NCBI GenBank assembly: GCA_945787285.1
Contig: CALZIC010000005.1
Span: 1-44,812 of the forward strand
Direction of reading: 5' to 3'
Length of the DNA stretch: 44,812 nt
DNA from: an uncultured Desulfuromonadales bacterium
GTDB taxonomy: Bacteria; Desulfobacterota; Desulfuromonadia; Desulfuromonadales; Trichloromonadaceae
A model generated the notes under the pieces. That model was given only the letters and a program-made list of their open reading frames with translations. It was not told the DNA's origin and ran no database searches. Below, one piece after another: positions 24,612 through 36,228 of this stretch (its first letter is position 1; each line of letters starts with the position of its first letter). The position numbers were made by a program, and so were the translations under genes.

Positions 24612-26492
24612 TCATTTATCTTTTTTCAGGGGCTTGAACTGTTTACCTCCAGGTTCCATGAATTTACCGAAGAACTCGACATAATGGAGACGCAGTGAGT
24701 GAATGGTCGGAGCGAATACCCCTAGAATGATGTTAAAGGTATGCAGCAGTACGGCCACGAAAATGCCCACCCAGATGCTCCCCGCGCTACCAGCAAGATG
24801 GTTGGCGACATAAGCCAGCAGGACCGAAGTAAGACCGATTGCCATGATCCTTGCGTAGGAAATGATGTTGCCAAAATTCTTCAACAGCTCAAGCGGGCCC
24901 AACAGGCCGCCGGTCACCAGCAGGATCGGAGAGATAATCAGGATCGTCATCAGCAGGGGTTTTCTGATCAGCGAAGGGACCGGAGCCAGGAATGTCGCGG
25001 AGAAAGCTACCGCACAAAGAATCACCAGAACACTGAGGAGCTTGAATAGAGCCTCTTTGCGCATTTTCCTTTTCAGCGCGGAAAGGGCCCCTAAAACGAG
25101 CCCCAGGGTAATATGGACCATGCCCACCGCCATGGAAAAGTAGAGCATCGGTATGATGGCGGTGCGCCGGTCAAAACAGATCGGCTCCAGCCCCAGAACC
25201 TCACTGCCGAATTCGCCGAAACACTCCCCGAAGAGCCAGCCGAAAAAAATCGTATAGAGTGCGGCGACTCCAAGAATTTTCCCGGCGTCGACCACGTTCT
25301 TCTTATGTTTGACCAGATATATCAGGGCCAGGGCGACCAGAAAAAGAATGATCCCATAACCGATATCCCCGAGGGTCATGCCGAAGAAAAGAGGAAAGAA
25401 AATGCCGATAAATGGGGTGGCGTCGTAGGAGGTGTAGCGCGGCAGGGGGAGAAGCCTGATGAGCAGTTCGAACGGTTGAAAGTAGAGCGGATTCTTCAGC
25501 ACGACCGGAACCCTTTCCTGGTCCTGTTCAAGAATCTCCTTTTCCTCCACCACCACCGTATCGTGAAACTTTTCGGCCAGAATTTCCCTGAGTTTTTTCA
25601 GATCAGCAGAGGGCAGCCAGCCGAAGAGGAAGAAACAGGTTTCGGTCTCGTACAGAGAGGCGGTTGTTTTCAGCAGGGCGAGCCGGTCCTCCAGCCAGGC
25701 CCTCACCTTCCGGTAGAGATCCAGCCATCGGTAGGCAAAGCTTTGGAGTTCGTGATCTGCCCCGGAGATCTCGGCGGAAAGGTCGTCACGCCGTCTTTGA
25801 GCCGCCTTGATTTTTTCCGGAAAAGGAAGATCTTCCAGGTAGGGTGGCAGGGAAACCTCCGGAATCTGGTTGTCGCTCAGGGCCGTTTTCAGTTGTTCGG
25901 ACAATTCCTTCTCGGTTGTCAGCAGCCCGATATAGGTTCCCTCTTCAGTTTTTGCCGTCTGCACCTCGGCCCCCAGCAGCAGGTGACCTGCGATCCGGGT
26001 AAGGTGCTCCAGGGCGGCAGGGTCTCTGACCTCTATCCCGATAAAGTCGAGGCCGGTATCCTCCGTCACGCCATGAAGAAGGGCCTCGACAGTGCTCAGG
26101 AAGGCGGCGTATCGGTTCAGTTCGATCAACTCTTTCTGGGCGGCCTCCTTTTTTTTGCTGATGTCCCGGCAGCTTGTCGTATGTTTTGGCACCAGGCTGG
26201 CGATGGAATTGATCGCTGTGGGGGGATTGAGGTAGCTTTCCTTTGCCGAAACCTGAGGCAGGTAGGCCAGCAGGTTATCGATTTTGACCTTGAGATCTTC
26301 AAAAAACAGGCGTTCCGAGAGGGTTTTCCCGTCCATGAGAAGAGACCGGAGGTGGGGCTCGACTCGCTCATTGACGGCCCCTTTAATCTCACCGTTGATC
26401 TGCAGCACCCCCCTTTTCTGAATTAAAGAGAGGACCTCCATAAGAGACTCTTTGGGCCCGATGATCTCAATTTTGGACATTCTGACGATCAT
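24612..26492 (-). CDS. atpI: V/A-type ATPase membrane subunit I/a (first system)
   Basis: The product has 626 residues. A cytosolic N-terminal half (1-330) with coiled coils forms the arm that contacts the peripheral stalks. The C-terminal half has about 7-8 membrane helices (FIGIFFPLFFGMTLGDIGYG; FGNIISYARIMAIGL). The essential Arg of the ion half-channels is R601 in SLRLHYVEFF. Ions pass between this subunit and the c-ring. ATG 26492 is preceded by GAGGACAGAG; the start lies inside the upstream stalk gene (26-base overlap). Confidence 0.95.
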   Translation of the reverse strand: MIVRMSKIEIIGPKESLMEVLSLIQKRGVLQINGEIKGAVNERVEPHLRSLLMDGKTLSERLFFEDLKVKIDNLLAYLPQVSAKESYLNPPTAINSIASLVPKHTTSCRDISKKKEAAQKELIELNRYAAFLSTVEALLHGVTEDTGLDFIGIEVRDPAALEHLTRIAGHLLLGAEVQTAKTEEGTYIGLLTTEKELSEQLKTALSDNQIPEVSLPPYLEDLPFPEKIKAAQRRRDDLSAEISGADHELQSFAYRWLDLYRKVRAWLEDRLALLKTTASLYETETCFFLFGWLPSADLKKLREILAEKFHDTVVVEEKEILEQDQERVPVVLKNPLYFQPFELLIRLLPLPRYTSYDATPFIGIFFPLFFGMTLGDIGYGIILFLVALALIYLVKHKKNVVDAGKILGVAALYTIFFGWLFGECFGEFGSEVLGLEPICFDRRTAIIPMLYFSMAVGMVHITLGLVLGALSALKRKMRKEALFKLLSVLVILCAVAFSATFLAPVPSLIRKPLLMTILIISPILLVTGGLLGPLELLKNFGNIISYARIMAIGLTSVLLAYVANHLAGSAGSIWVGIFVAVLLHTFNIILGVFAPTIHSLRLHYVEFFGKFMEPGGKQFKPLKKDK

Positions 26493-26811
26493 TCTCTGTC
26501 CTCGGCACGATGCAGGAAATGTGCTGCCAAACGGTCCGTTGCAAATGATGGTCGCTCAAATTCTCCAGTTGCCTGCCTAGGGAGACGGCGTTTTGGACAA
26601 TTTTATCCGCCCTGTTTTCGGCCGCCGATTGGGCGTCTTCTCTTGCCCTCCTGGTTGAATCGGCAAGGCGGTTGATTTCGTCTTGTTCTTTGCTTTCAGT
26701 TTCTTTTCTTATCCGCGACAGCCATTCGGAGGCTCTTTTTTGCTCGGCCTCGAGCATCTTCTTGATGGCGAGCTCGGTGTCTATGATGTCTTTAAGCGTA
26801 TTTTGTTCCAT
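26467..26811 (-). CDS. atpH: V/A-type ATPase peripheral-stalk subunit H/G (first system)
   Basis: This 114-residue protein is almost entirely charged helix (KKMLEAEQKRASEWLSRIRKE...RRAREDAQSAAENRADKIVQ), the pattern of the stalk subunit that pairs with E. It is the first gene of the minus-strand operon, as in archaeal aha operons. I chose ATG 26811 (GGAAAG upstream); the frame stays open to 26895 without family features. The C-terminal 20 residues overlap the next gene and look less helical. Confidence 0.8.
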   Translation of the reverse strand: MEQNTLKDIIDTELAIKKMLEAEQKRASEWLSRIRKETESKEQDEINRLADSTRRAREDAQSAAENRADKIVQNAVSLGRQLENLSDHHLQRTVWQHISCIVPRTENDRQNVQN

Positions 26812-27116
26812 CGCCACTTTCCAAGGACGCAAATCTTCAGACCATCCGATGATTTGGTGACAGAGAAAAAAGGTATCGGATTCAAGTTTTGCCACCGTAA
26901 TTGGTAAAAGATTGAAAACATTGGATTCCTTGGTTCGTAATTCTCAATCATTATACCGTGTTTAATCATTCATGCCAGAGGAGCCAGGGACAAAGTTTAA
27001 TTCTGTCCGGTTTAATCGCTGGCTGCCTTGAAAGGTGGATAAAAGCTGTTAACTATTTAAATAGAAAACGGTTTTAAAGCACTCTGCAAATTGCCAACGG
27101 ATGCAGAAAGGTCGCC
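26812..27116. other. Divergent spacer between the two ATPase operons
   Basis: These 305 bases are notably AT-rich and contain no gene. They hold a good minus-strand promoter (26950-26978) and a weaker plus-strand candidate, TTGAAA at 27028 with TAACTA at 27050 (16-base spacer). There is room for a shared operator, but no clear palindrome was seen. Confidence 0.6.
26950..26978 (-). promoter_or_regulatory. Promoter of the minus-strand ATPase operon
   Basis: On the minus strand CTGGCA, a 17-base spacer, and a perfect TATAAT. The predicted start is about 130 bases before atpH, leaving a long 5' leader. Confidence 0.6.
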
Positions 27117-27437
27117 ATGCCGTTCGGGGACGAACTCAGAATGGTTCTCAAAATTGAACGGGAGGGAAAAAAACGCCTGGAGGAAGCGAGGAGCGAGTCC
27201 CAACGGATCATCGAAACCGCCAGGGAAAAGGCCCGCCTTCTGCTCCAGGAAGCGGATGAGGTGATTGCCAGGGAGCGTAAAGAAAAAATCGCGGAAACCG
27301 ACCTGGAGACTGACAAGTTGATTGACGACATCCGCCACCGGTTGTATCTGGAAGAGGACCGGCTGCAGAGCCTGGCCGAGAAAAACCGGGAAGCGGCGGT
27401 GCGGCGCATCCTTTCGTGGCTGTGGGGAGAAACCTGA
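27117..27437 (+). CDS. atpH: V/A-type ATPase peripheral-stalk subunit H/G (second system)
   Basis: This 106-residue, highly charged helical protein (REGKKRLEEARSESQRIIET...ARLLLQEADEVIARERKEK) is expected to pair with subunit E as a right-handed coiled coil. It is the first gene of the plus-strand operon. ATG 27117 has AAAGG 5 bases upstream. Its stop overlaps the start of subunit C (TGATG). Confidence 0.8.
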   Translation: MPFGDELRMVLKIEREGKKRLEEARSESQRIIETAREKARLLLQEADEVIARERKEKIAETDLETDKLIDDIRHRLYLEEDRLQSLAEKNREAAVRRILSWLWGET

Positions 27438-28447
27438 TGTTGTCGCGGCTTTTGAAGTTCCCCTATGCCAACGCCAAAGCCCGTGCTCTGATAGCTGGGT
27501 ACCTGGGAACAGAGGCTTTGGAAGACCTGGCCGGAACCTCGTCACGACAGAGGGGGGTGGCCTTCCTTAAAGAGCGGCGATACCTGCCATCTGAAGAGCA
27601 GGCCCGAGAGGTGGAGATAGAACTGCGAAGAAATTTCATCTCCCTCGGAGCCAGGGTGGCGCGTTCGCTGCCCGCCCTGGAACGGTCACTGATTGAAACC
27701 TACCTGCGCCGGGTGGATGTGGAGAATCTCAAGACGGTTTGCCGCGGTCTGCTCTCGGGAGTGGAGCCGGAACGGTTTCATGCGCTCCTGGTCCCGGCAC
27801 CGGAGGCGGCTGCTCTTCCGGTGGAAACGCTTGGCAAAATCCGCGACGTTGAAGGCCTCCTGTCCGTCCTCTCACATCACCCCTTGGGGACCGTTTTGCG
27901 CGAGGGCTTCGAAATGCCTCCCGAGCGGCGCCTGCATCTATGGGAGTTGGCCCTTGACCGCGCCTTCTGGGCCGAGCTCAGGGAGCGCCTGTTGGAGTTG
28001 GCTCCCTTCGACCGCCAGGCTGCCGGGGAGATAATCGCCCTGAGGGCCGATGTGGACCGATGGCAGGTTGTGCAACGGGGATGGTCGGCACAGCTTGGCG
28101 TCGAGGAGATCCTGGCGGGCCTTCCGCCCCTGGGTTCTTTATTTTCTCAGTCTAGTGTCCGGCGGGCCCTGCTTTCCAACCATCCCGGTGACCTGCTCAG
28201 GCAGATGTTTCCGGTTAAGGGAGTGGCCGACCCCTTCAGCCCCCAGGGTGAAGTGGCCCTGTTCAGGAGGCTTTATAAGCAGTTGCGACGCACCCTGATC
28301 GCCCCCCCCTTTGATATTGCGACGCCCCTTGCAGCCGTCTTGCTCAAGGAGATGGAGATCCGTGATCTGCAGGCGGCCCTAAGCGGCCTGCGGTTGGGAA
28401 GGGGGCCGCAGAACATCACGCCCTTTTTCGTCAGCACAGCGGAATAG
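27437..28447 (+). CDS. atpC: V/A-type ATPase subunit C (second system)
   Basis: This 336-residue AC39-type helical protein begins FPYANAKARALIAGYLGTEALEDLAGT and has repeated lobes (IETYLRRVDVENLKTVCRGLL; LLKEMEIRDLQAALSGLRLG). The ATG at 27437 overlaps the upstream stop and follows GGGGAG. In this operon C is second, ahead of I and K, whereas the minus-strand operon places it after E, so the gene order is rearranged. Confidence 0.8.
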   Translation: MLSRLLKFPYANAKARALIAGYLGTEALEDLAGTSSRQRGVAFLKERRYLPSEEQAREVEIELRRNFISLGARVARSLPALERSLIETYLRRVDVENLKTVCRGLLSGVEPERFHALLVPAPEAAALPVETLGKIRDVEGLLSVLSHHPLGTVLREGFEMPPERRLHLWELALDRAFWAELRERLLELAPFDRQAAGEIIALRADVDRWQVVQRGWSAQLGVEEILAGLPPLGSLFSQSSVRRALLSNHPGDLLRQMFPVKGVADPFSPQGEVALFRRLYKQLRRTLIAPPFDIATPLAAVLLKEMEIRDLQAALSGLRLGRGPQNITPFFVSTAE

Positions 28448-28449
28448 CC

Positions 28450-30710
<2,261 letters not shown>

Positions 30711-31016
30711 ATGAGCATTCTGATTCTGGGATCCAAAGAAGTCGCGACCGCCTTCGCCCTGGGCGGAATGAAGGGAAGGGTGGTTCATGATCGCAGCGAA
30801 GCCCTGGCCGTTGTCGAAGAGGCCGGTCGCCTGGCAGGGGTGAAAATTCTAGTGGTGGAGGAAGAGGTCGCCGAGATGGCGCGGGAGGCCATCGACCGGT
30901 TAAAGCTCGATCCCGGTGCCCCGCTGGTGGTGGAAATCCCCGGGTTTTCAGGTCCATCCGAGGATCGCCAAACAGCCCGCGATCTGGTTCGGCGGGCTCT
31001 TGGAATTCACATCTAG
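30711..31016 (+). CDS. atpF: V/A-type ATPase subunit F (second system)
   Basis: This 101-residue stalk subunit starts ILILGSKEVATAFALGGMKGRVV, typical of the F family, with ILVVEEEVAEMA following. The ATG directly abuts the stop of K (no gap). In this operon F precedes E, the reverse of the first operon. Confidence 0.88.
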   Translation: MSILILGSKEVATAFALGGMKGRVVHDRSEALAVVEEAGRLAGVKILVVEEEVAEMAREAIDRLKLDPGAPLVVEIPGFSGPSEDRQTARDLVRRALGIHI

Positions 31017-31037
31017 CCAGAGAAGGTGGATGTTGGC

Positions 31038-31634
31038 ATGGCGCGGGAACCTGTTCTTAAAAAGGAATTACTTCGGGAAATCGCCGGGGAGGTCGAGGAC
31101 GTCCTCGCCCAGGCTCGAAGCAAGGGGGAGTCGCTTCTGCAGGATGCCGAGATCCTGAGGAATAACCGGCTCAGCGCCGAGCGGGAGACTCTGGCCAAGG
31201 AGATGGAACGCCGCCGTTCCAAGGCCACCTCCCAGACCCTGATGGAGAAGCGCAACGCCCTGTTGACGCTCAGGAAGAATGAACTTGATGAGGTCTTCAG
31301 GGAGGCGCGCAAGAGATTGGTTGTCATGGCGGCAGAGGAACCGGAGCGCTTCGGGGAACTGTTGTGGGCCCTCTTTGAGGCGGGGCAGGACCTTCTTCCG
31401 GAAGGAACGATGGGGGTCAGGCTCGGCGAGGGGGGGGAGCGGATTGCCCCGCGGCTTCATAAACAGGGAGAGGTGGCGCTTGTCATTGAAAAGGGGTGGC
31501 AGGGGCTGATCATCGAGAGTGGGGACGGCAGGGTGCGCTGCGACTATTCGTTCGAGGTCCTGCTGGGGCGATGCCGCTCAGAACTGCAGGCGGAAATCGA
31601 AGGAATCGTATTCGAGGAGGAGCGTGAAGGCTGA
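31038..31634 (+). CDS. atpE: V/A-type ATPase subunit E (second system)
   Basis: The 198-residue peripheral-stalk subunit has a long charged N-terminal helix (LAQARSKGESLLQDAEILRNNRLSAE). A globular C-terminal domain (GLIIESGDGRVRCDYSFEVLL) resembles the end of other E subunits. The start may be ATG 31038 or GTG 31026. The gene's 3' end overlaps the GTG of subunit A by 11 bases. Confidence 0.87.
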   Translation: MAREPVLKKELLREIAGEVEDVLAQARSKGESLLQDAEILRNNRLSAERETLAKEMERRRSKATSQTLMEKRNALLTLRKNELDEVFREARKRLVVMAAEEPERFGELLWALFEAGQDLLPEGTMGVRLGEGGERIAPRLHKQGEVALVIEKGWQGLIIESGDGRVRCDYSFEVLLGRCRSELQAEIEGIVFEEEREG

Positions 31635-33609
31635 AAAAGGGGACAGAATCAGGGTAGGGGCCGTTTCATGGGTAAACGGTCCGGTGGTCCGGGCCTGCAA
31701 GATGGCGGATTTCCGGATGCTCGAGCTCGTGATGGTGGGCGAGGAGGGGCTGGTGGGAGAGATCATCGAGCTCTATGAAGACCAGGCCACCATCCAGGTC
31801 TACGAGGATACCTCCGGGCTCAAGCCGGGCGAGCCGGTGGCCGGCAGTGGGGCGCCCCTTTCCGTCGAGCTCGGTCCGGGACTTATCGGGCAGACCTTTG
31901 ACGGCATCCAGCGGCCTCTGGAACGTCTTCACGAGGCGGCCGGCACCTTTATCCGTCGCGGCACCAAGGCGCCCCGTCTCGATAAAGAGCGCACGTGGGC
32001 CTTTGAGCCCCGCCTGAGCGCGGGCGCCGAGCTCAATGGGGGAGAAATCCTGGGGGTGGCTCCGGAGACGCCCCTGGTCGAGCACAGGGTCCTTGTCCCA
32101 CCGCTGATTCGGGGCCGGCTGAAGACGGTGGCAAGCGCCGGTGAATATACCGTCGAAGATCCCCTGGCCACCGTCGTTACCGACGATGGCGAGGTCACCC
32201 TCACCTTCAAGCATGAGTGGCAGGTGCGCAAGCCCCGGCCGATCTTGGAAAGGCTGCACTATTCCATTCCGCTGGTGACCGGACAGCGGGTCGTGGATGT
32301 CTTTTTCCCCCTGGCCAAGGGAGGAACCGCGACCATTCCCGGTGGGTTCGGAACGGGAAAAACCGTCACCCAGCATAACCTGGCCAAGTGGTCCGATGCC
32401 GACATCATCGTCTATATCGGCTGCGGCGAGCGGGGGAATGAAATGACCGGGGTTCTGACCGATTTCCCCCATCTGAAGGACCCCCGTTCCGGGCACCCCC
32501 TCATGGAGCGCACCGTCCTGATTGCCAACACTTCCAACATGCCGGTGGCCGCCAGGGAGGCGAGCATCTACACCGGAGTGACCCTGGCCGAATTCTATCG
32601 GGACATGGGCTACCATGTGGCGGTCATGGCCGATTCCACATCCCGCTGGGCCGAGGCCCTGCGGGAGATTTCCGGGCGTCTCGAGGAGATGCCCGCAGAA
32701 GAAGGTTTTCCGGCCTATCTCGCCACCCGTCTGGCCGAGTTTTACGAGCGGGCCGGCCGGATCAAAACCCTGGCGGGCGAGGTCGGGTCCATCTCCATTG
32801 TGGGGGCCGTTTCTCCGCCCGGGGGGGACTTTTCCGAGCCGGTTACCCAGCACACCAAACGTTTCGTGCGCTGCTACTGGGCCCTGGACAAGGAACTGGC
32901 ATCGGCCCGGTTTTTTCCGTCCATAAACATTATCGACTCCTACAGCGAGTACCATGAGGCGGTGGCGAGCTGGTGGGAAGAGGCCGGTGGCGAAAACCTC
33001 CGGGACCTTAAGGGGCGCGCCCTGGAGCTGCTACGTGCCGATTACCGGCTGCAGCAGATCGTCAGATTGATCGGCGAGGACGCGCTCCCCGATGAGCAGC
33101 GCATGACCGTTCTCGCCGCGCGCCTGCTCCGGGAAGGTTTTCTGCAGCAGAATGCTTTCGATCCGGTGGACCGGTATGCCCTGCCGCGCAAGCAGGTCAA
33201 AATGCTCAAGGCGGTTCTGCGCTTCTGTGACATGGGCCGGGTGCTGGTTCGCCAGGGGGTTCCCCTCTATCACATCCAGCAGATGGAATCGCTCGACACC
33301 CTGATGCGCATGAAGACCACCATCCCCAATGAGCGCGCCGATGACATCGAGGAGATTATCCGCAGGATCGAGCAGGAGATGGAACCCTACTTCCGCCCCG
33401 AAGAATGGCAGGCCGCCTCAGGCGAAAACCTTGAGGGGCGCAAGCAGGCTCTGGCCCGGGAGTTGATCGAGGAACATACCCGGGAGGAACTATACGAGCT
33501 GGCCAAAAAGCAGAATGTCTCCGGACGCAGCACCATGAGCAAAGAAGAGCTGGCCCGCCGCTTGGCCGAAAGGCAGCTCGGCGGACAGCAGGAAGAGCCC
33601 AGGCCATGA
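31624..33609 (+). CDS. atpA: V/A-type ATPase catalytic subunit A with Rho-N-like C-terminal extension (second system)
   Basis: This 661-residue protein starts at GTG 31624, preceded by GAGGAGG. The P-loop GGFGTGKT is at residues 240-247, with [27 protein letters not shown] and [15 protein letters not shown] downstream. The standard A subunit ends near residue 590. Here another 70 residues follow. Residues 619-651 ([20 protein letters not shown]...) look like the Rho-N/SAP-type helix-extended-loop-helix fold, which usually binds nucleic acid or protein. The paralogue at 20933 has no such tail. The stop overlaps subunit B (ATGA). Confidence 0.93.
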   Translation: MKAEKGDRIRVGAVSWVNGPVVRACKMADFRMLELVMVGEEGLVGEIIELYEDQATIQVYEDTSGLKPGEPVAGSGAPLSVELGPGLIGQTFDGIQRPLERLHEAAGTFIRRGTKAPRLDKERTWAFEPRLSAGAELNGGEILGVAPETPLVEHRVLVPPLIRGRLKTVASAGEYTVEDPLATVVTDDGEVTLTFKHEWQVRKPRPILERLHYSIPLVTGQRVVDVFFPLAKGGTATIPGGFGTGKTVTQHNLAKWSDADIIVYIGCGERGNEMTGVLTDFPHLKDPRSGHPLMERTVLIANTSNMPVAAREASIYTGVTLAEFYRDMGYHVAVMADSTSRWAEALREISGRLEEMPAEEGFPAYLATRLAEFYERAGRIKTLAGEVGSISIVGAVSPPGGDFSEPVTQHTKRFVRCYWALDKELASARFFPSINIIDSYSEYHEAVASWWEEAGGENLRDLKGRALELLRADYRLQQIVRLIGEDALPDEQRMTVLAARLLREGFLQQNAFDPVDRYALPRKQVKMLKAVLRFCDMGRVLVRQGVPLYHIQQMESLDTLMRMKTTIPNERADDIEEIIRRIEQEMEPYFRPEEWQAASGENLEGRKQALARELIEEHTREELYELAKKQNVSGRSTMSKEELARRLAERQLGGQQEEPRP

Positions 33610-34988
33610 GTATCGGACAACGGGAGTACGTCGGCATTCGCAGCGCGCGGGGACCCCTGGTTTTTGTCGAGGGAATTCGCGAGGTCGGCTATAACGAGCG
33701 GGTGGAAATCGTCATCCCGTCCGGCGAGACTCTGCACGGCCGGGTTCTGGAAGTGAGCGATACCCTGGCGGTGGTGGAGGTTTTCGAAGGGACCGGAGGG
33801 CTCAGCCTGCGTGATGTCCGCATCCGCTTTCTCGGACGTCCCTTTCATCTTCCGGTAAACGAACTGATGCTGGGGCGGGTTTTCGACGGCCTGGGCCATC
33901 CCCTGGATGGCGGTCCGCCGCCGGTTTCCCGCATCCATCGGGATGTCAACGGCAGCCCCATGAATCCGGTGGCCAGGGCGTATCCGGAGGATTTCATCGA
34001 AACCGGCATATCCACCATCGATGGCATGAATACCCTGGTGCGGGGCCAGAAACTCCCCATCTTTTCCGCCTCGGGACTGCCTCACAACGAACTGGCGTGC
34101 CAGATCATCCGTCATGCCCGGATCGGCGATCAAGAAGAATTCGCCCTGGTTTTTGCCGCCATCGGGGTCAAGCACGACGTGGCCCGCATGTTCCAGGACA
34201 TTTTCGAGGAGGGGGAGGTCACCGGCCAGGTCGTCATGTTTCTCAATCTCGCCGACGATCCCTCCATCGAGCGGCTCCTGACCCCCCGGGTGGCGCTGAC
34301 CATGGCGGAATACCTGGCCTTCGATATGCAGAAACAGGTGCTGGTCGTCATGACCGACATGAATAATTACGGCGAAGCCTTGCGTGAAGTGGCCACAGCC
34401 AAAGGCGAGGTTCCCAGCCGCAAGGGGTTCCCCGGCTACCTCTATTCGGACCTGGCATCCCTCTATGAGCGGGCGGGCCGCATTCATGGCGGCAAGGGGT
34501 CCATTACCCAGCTCCCGATCCTGACCATGCCCAATGACGACATCACCCACCCCATCCCCGACCTGACCGGTTATATCACCGAGGGGCAGATTGTCCTGGA
34601 TCGCGACCTGGAAAAAAAGGGAATCTATCCCCCCGTGAACCCCCTGCCTTCGCTTTCACGACTCATGAGCGACGGCATCGGGGGCGGAAGGACCCGCGCG
34701 GACCACCCCAACCTGGCGTCCCAGCTTTATGCCGCCTACGCCCAGGTCAGGCAAGTGGAACAGCTGGTCTCCATCGTTGGCGAGGAAGAGCTGTCTCGAG
34801 TGGACCGCCTCTATCTGGAGTTCGGCAAGGCCTTTGAGGCCCGCTTCATCGGTCAGCCGGCGGATGAGAGACGTACTTTGGAGCAGACCCTCGATCTCGG
34901 CTGGGAATGCCTGAAGATTCTGCCCGAGGAGGACCTGCACCGGGTCAGCCTGGAAGAGATCTCCCGTTACCTCCATCGGAAGGGATAG
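33606..34988 (+). CDS. atpB: V/A-type ATPase subunit B (second system)
   Basis: This 460-residue non-catalytic partner of A has [63 protein letters not shown] and [21 protein letters not shown]. There is no Walker A, as normal for B. It overlaps A by ATGA; D follows after 3 bases. Confidence 0.95.
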   Translation: MSIGQREYVGIRSARGPLVFVEGIREVGYNERVEIVIPSGETLHGRVLEVSDTLAVVEVFEGTGGLSLRDVRIRFLGRPFHLPVNELMLGRVFDGLGHPLDGGPPPVSRIHRDVNGSPMNPVARAYPEDFIETGISTIDGMNTLVRGQKLPIFSASGLPHNELACQIIRHARIGDQEEFALVFAAIGVKHDVARMFQDIFEEGEVTGQVVMFLNLADDPSIERLLTPRVALTMAEYLAFDMQKQVLVVMTDMNNYGEALREVATAKGEVPSRKGFPGYLYSDLASLYERAGRIHGGKGSITQLPILTMPNDDITHPIPDLTGYITEGQIVLDRDLEKKGIYPPVNPLPSLSRLMSDGIGGGRTRADHPNLASQLYAAYAQVRQVEQLVSIVGEEELSRVDRLYLEFGKAFEARFIGQPADERRTLEQTLDLGWECLKILPEEDLHRVSLEEISRYLHRKG

Positions 34989-34991
34989 GTT

Positions 34992-35612
34992 ATGGCGCGC
35001 CTGCATGTACCGGTGACCAAGAGCAACCTGATCCGTATCAAAGAGGAACTGCGGTTCGCTCGGGAGGGGAAGGACCTCCTGACGCTGAAGCGGGAGGTGC
35101 TGGTCATGGAACTGATGCGTCTCCAGGATGATGCGATCCAAGCGCGGGAAGAGCTCGATCAACTGTTGGCCGAGGCTTACAACGCTTTTTCCATGGCGGC
35201 CATGATGGAGGGGTTTGACGGCATGGAGCGGCTTGCCCTGGCCATCGCCGAAGGCCCCCCGCCGAAAATTGAGGAGCGCAGCGTCATGGGGGTGATCGTC
35301 CCCATCGTCAAGGCGAAACGGCGCGATTGGCAGCCGACCTATGGCTTGGCCCATGGCTCTGCGGCGAGCGACCATACCATCCAACGGTTCATGGCGGTGG
35401 AGCATAAGCTTTTCGAAGTGGCCGAAATCGAAACGGCCATTTACCGTCTTGCCGCGGAAACCCGCAAAACCCTGCGTCGTGAGCGGGCCCTGGAGAACAT
35501 CTTCATTCCCCAGTACCGCGAAACGGTTCGGTTTCTCGAACAAAGCCTCGAAGAGAAGGAGCGCGAGAGCTTTTACCAGCTCAAACTGATCAAGGGAGGC
35601 ATGCCGCGATGA
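34992..35612 (+). CDS. atpD: V/A-type ATPase subunit D (second system)
   Basis: This 206-residue shaft subunit has the N-terminal helix VPVTKSNLIRIKEELRFAREGKDLLTLKREVL and a C-terminal helix ending QSLEEKERESFYQLKLIKG. It is diverged from the first-system D (the TRTNLLLLKEK start is replaced by TKSNLIRIKEE). Its 3' end overlaps the stress-protein gene by ATGA, putting that gene in the same operon. Confidence 0.93.
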   Translation: MARLHVPVTKSNLIRIKEELRFAREGKDLLTLKREVLVMELMRLQDDAIQAREELDQLLAEAYNAFSMAAMMEGFDGMERLALAIAEGPPPKIEERSVMGVIVPIVKAKRRDWQPTYGLAHGSAASDHTIQRFMAVEHKLFEVAEIETAIYRLAAETRKTLRRERALENIFIPQYRETVRFLEQSLEEKERESFYQLKLIKGGMPR

Positions 35613-36058
35613 GTTCGGTCAACAGGTTTTTCACCCGGGTGCTGATTCCCCTGGACGGCTCAGCCAGTTCGGTCAAGGCCGCAGGGTATACCCTGCGACT
35701 GGCCGAACACGAGGGATGCGAGGTCATCGCCGTGCATGTGGCAGATGAACAGATCGCCGAAGAACTCGCCCGCTACGCCGATTGCCCGGTGGAGGCGGTG
35801 GTGGAACGAATGAAGCAGAGCGGGGCGGGGTATATTGATGATGTCCGTCAAAAAGGCCAGGAGAAAGGCGTGAAAGTGACCGGCGAGGTGCTGGTGGGGA
35901 TTCCCCACCAGGTGGTTCTCGCCATGGCCGCGGAAAAGAAGGCAGATCTCATTGTTATGGGCAAGGTGGGGCGCAAGGGGCCCCGCCGGGTGCTCATCGG
36001 CAGTGTCACCGAGCGGGTCATCGAGCAGTCGTCCGTGCCTGTGCTGGTAGTTAAGTAA
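35609..36058 (+). CDS. Universal stress protein (UspA family, ATP-binding type)
   Basis: This 149-residue protein has the Usp fold: LIPLDGSASSVKAAGYTLRLA near the start and the ATP-binding motif G-x2-G-x9-GS near residue 115-130 (MGKVGRKGPRRVLIGS). It is therefore an ATP-binding, not UspA-type, member. Translation is coupled to the ATPase D gene (ATGA overlap) and it ends the operon. The first ATPase operon has no such gene. It may sense adenylates or bind the complex, but that is inference. Confidence 0.92.
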   Translation: MSSVNRFFTRVLIPLDGSASSVKAAGYTLRLAEHEGCEVIAVHVADEQIAEELARYADCPVEAVVERMKQSGAGYIDDVRQKGQEKGVKVTGEVLVGIPHQVVLAMAAEKKADLIVMGKVGRKGPRRVLIGSVTERVIEQSSVPVLVVK

Positions 36059-36228
36059 TTATCGGGTCCAAGGTTTACCTTCCTTTAGAAAAACAACCCC
36101 CTTACACCGATAAGTCTGGAGCAGGCGGAGTAAGCGGTTGCCCGCAATCCCCCCCCTGTGCTAACCTGTTGCCGCCTTTTCGGCGCAATAAATTAAGTCC
36201 CCTTTTTACCGCGATCGACAGTGTTTCT

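Noticed and set aside
25113-26426. 437-residue open frame opposite subunit I
   Set aside because: Antisense shadow of a well-supported subunit I gene.
31666-32955. 429-residue open frame opposite the second A subunit
   Set aside because: Antisense shadow; the plus-strand frame carries all catalytic motifs.
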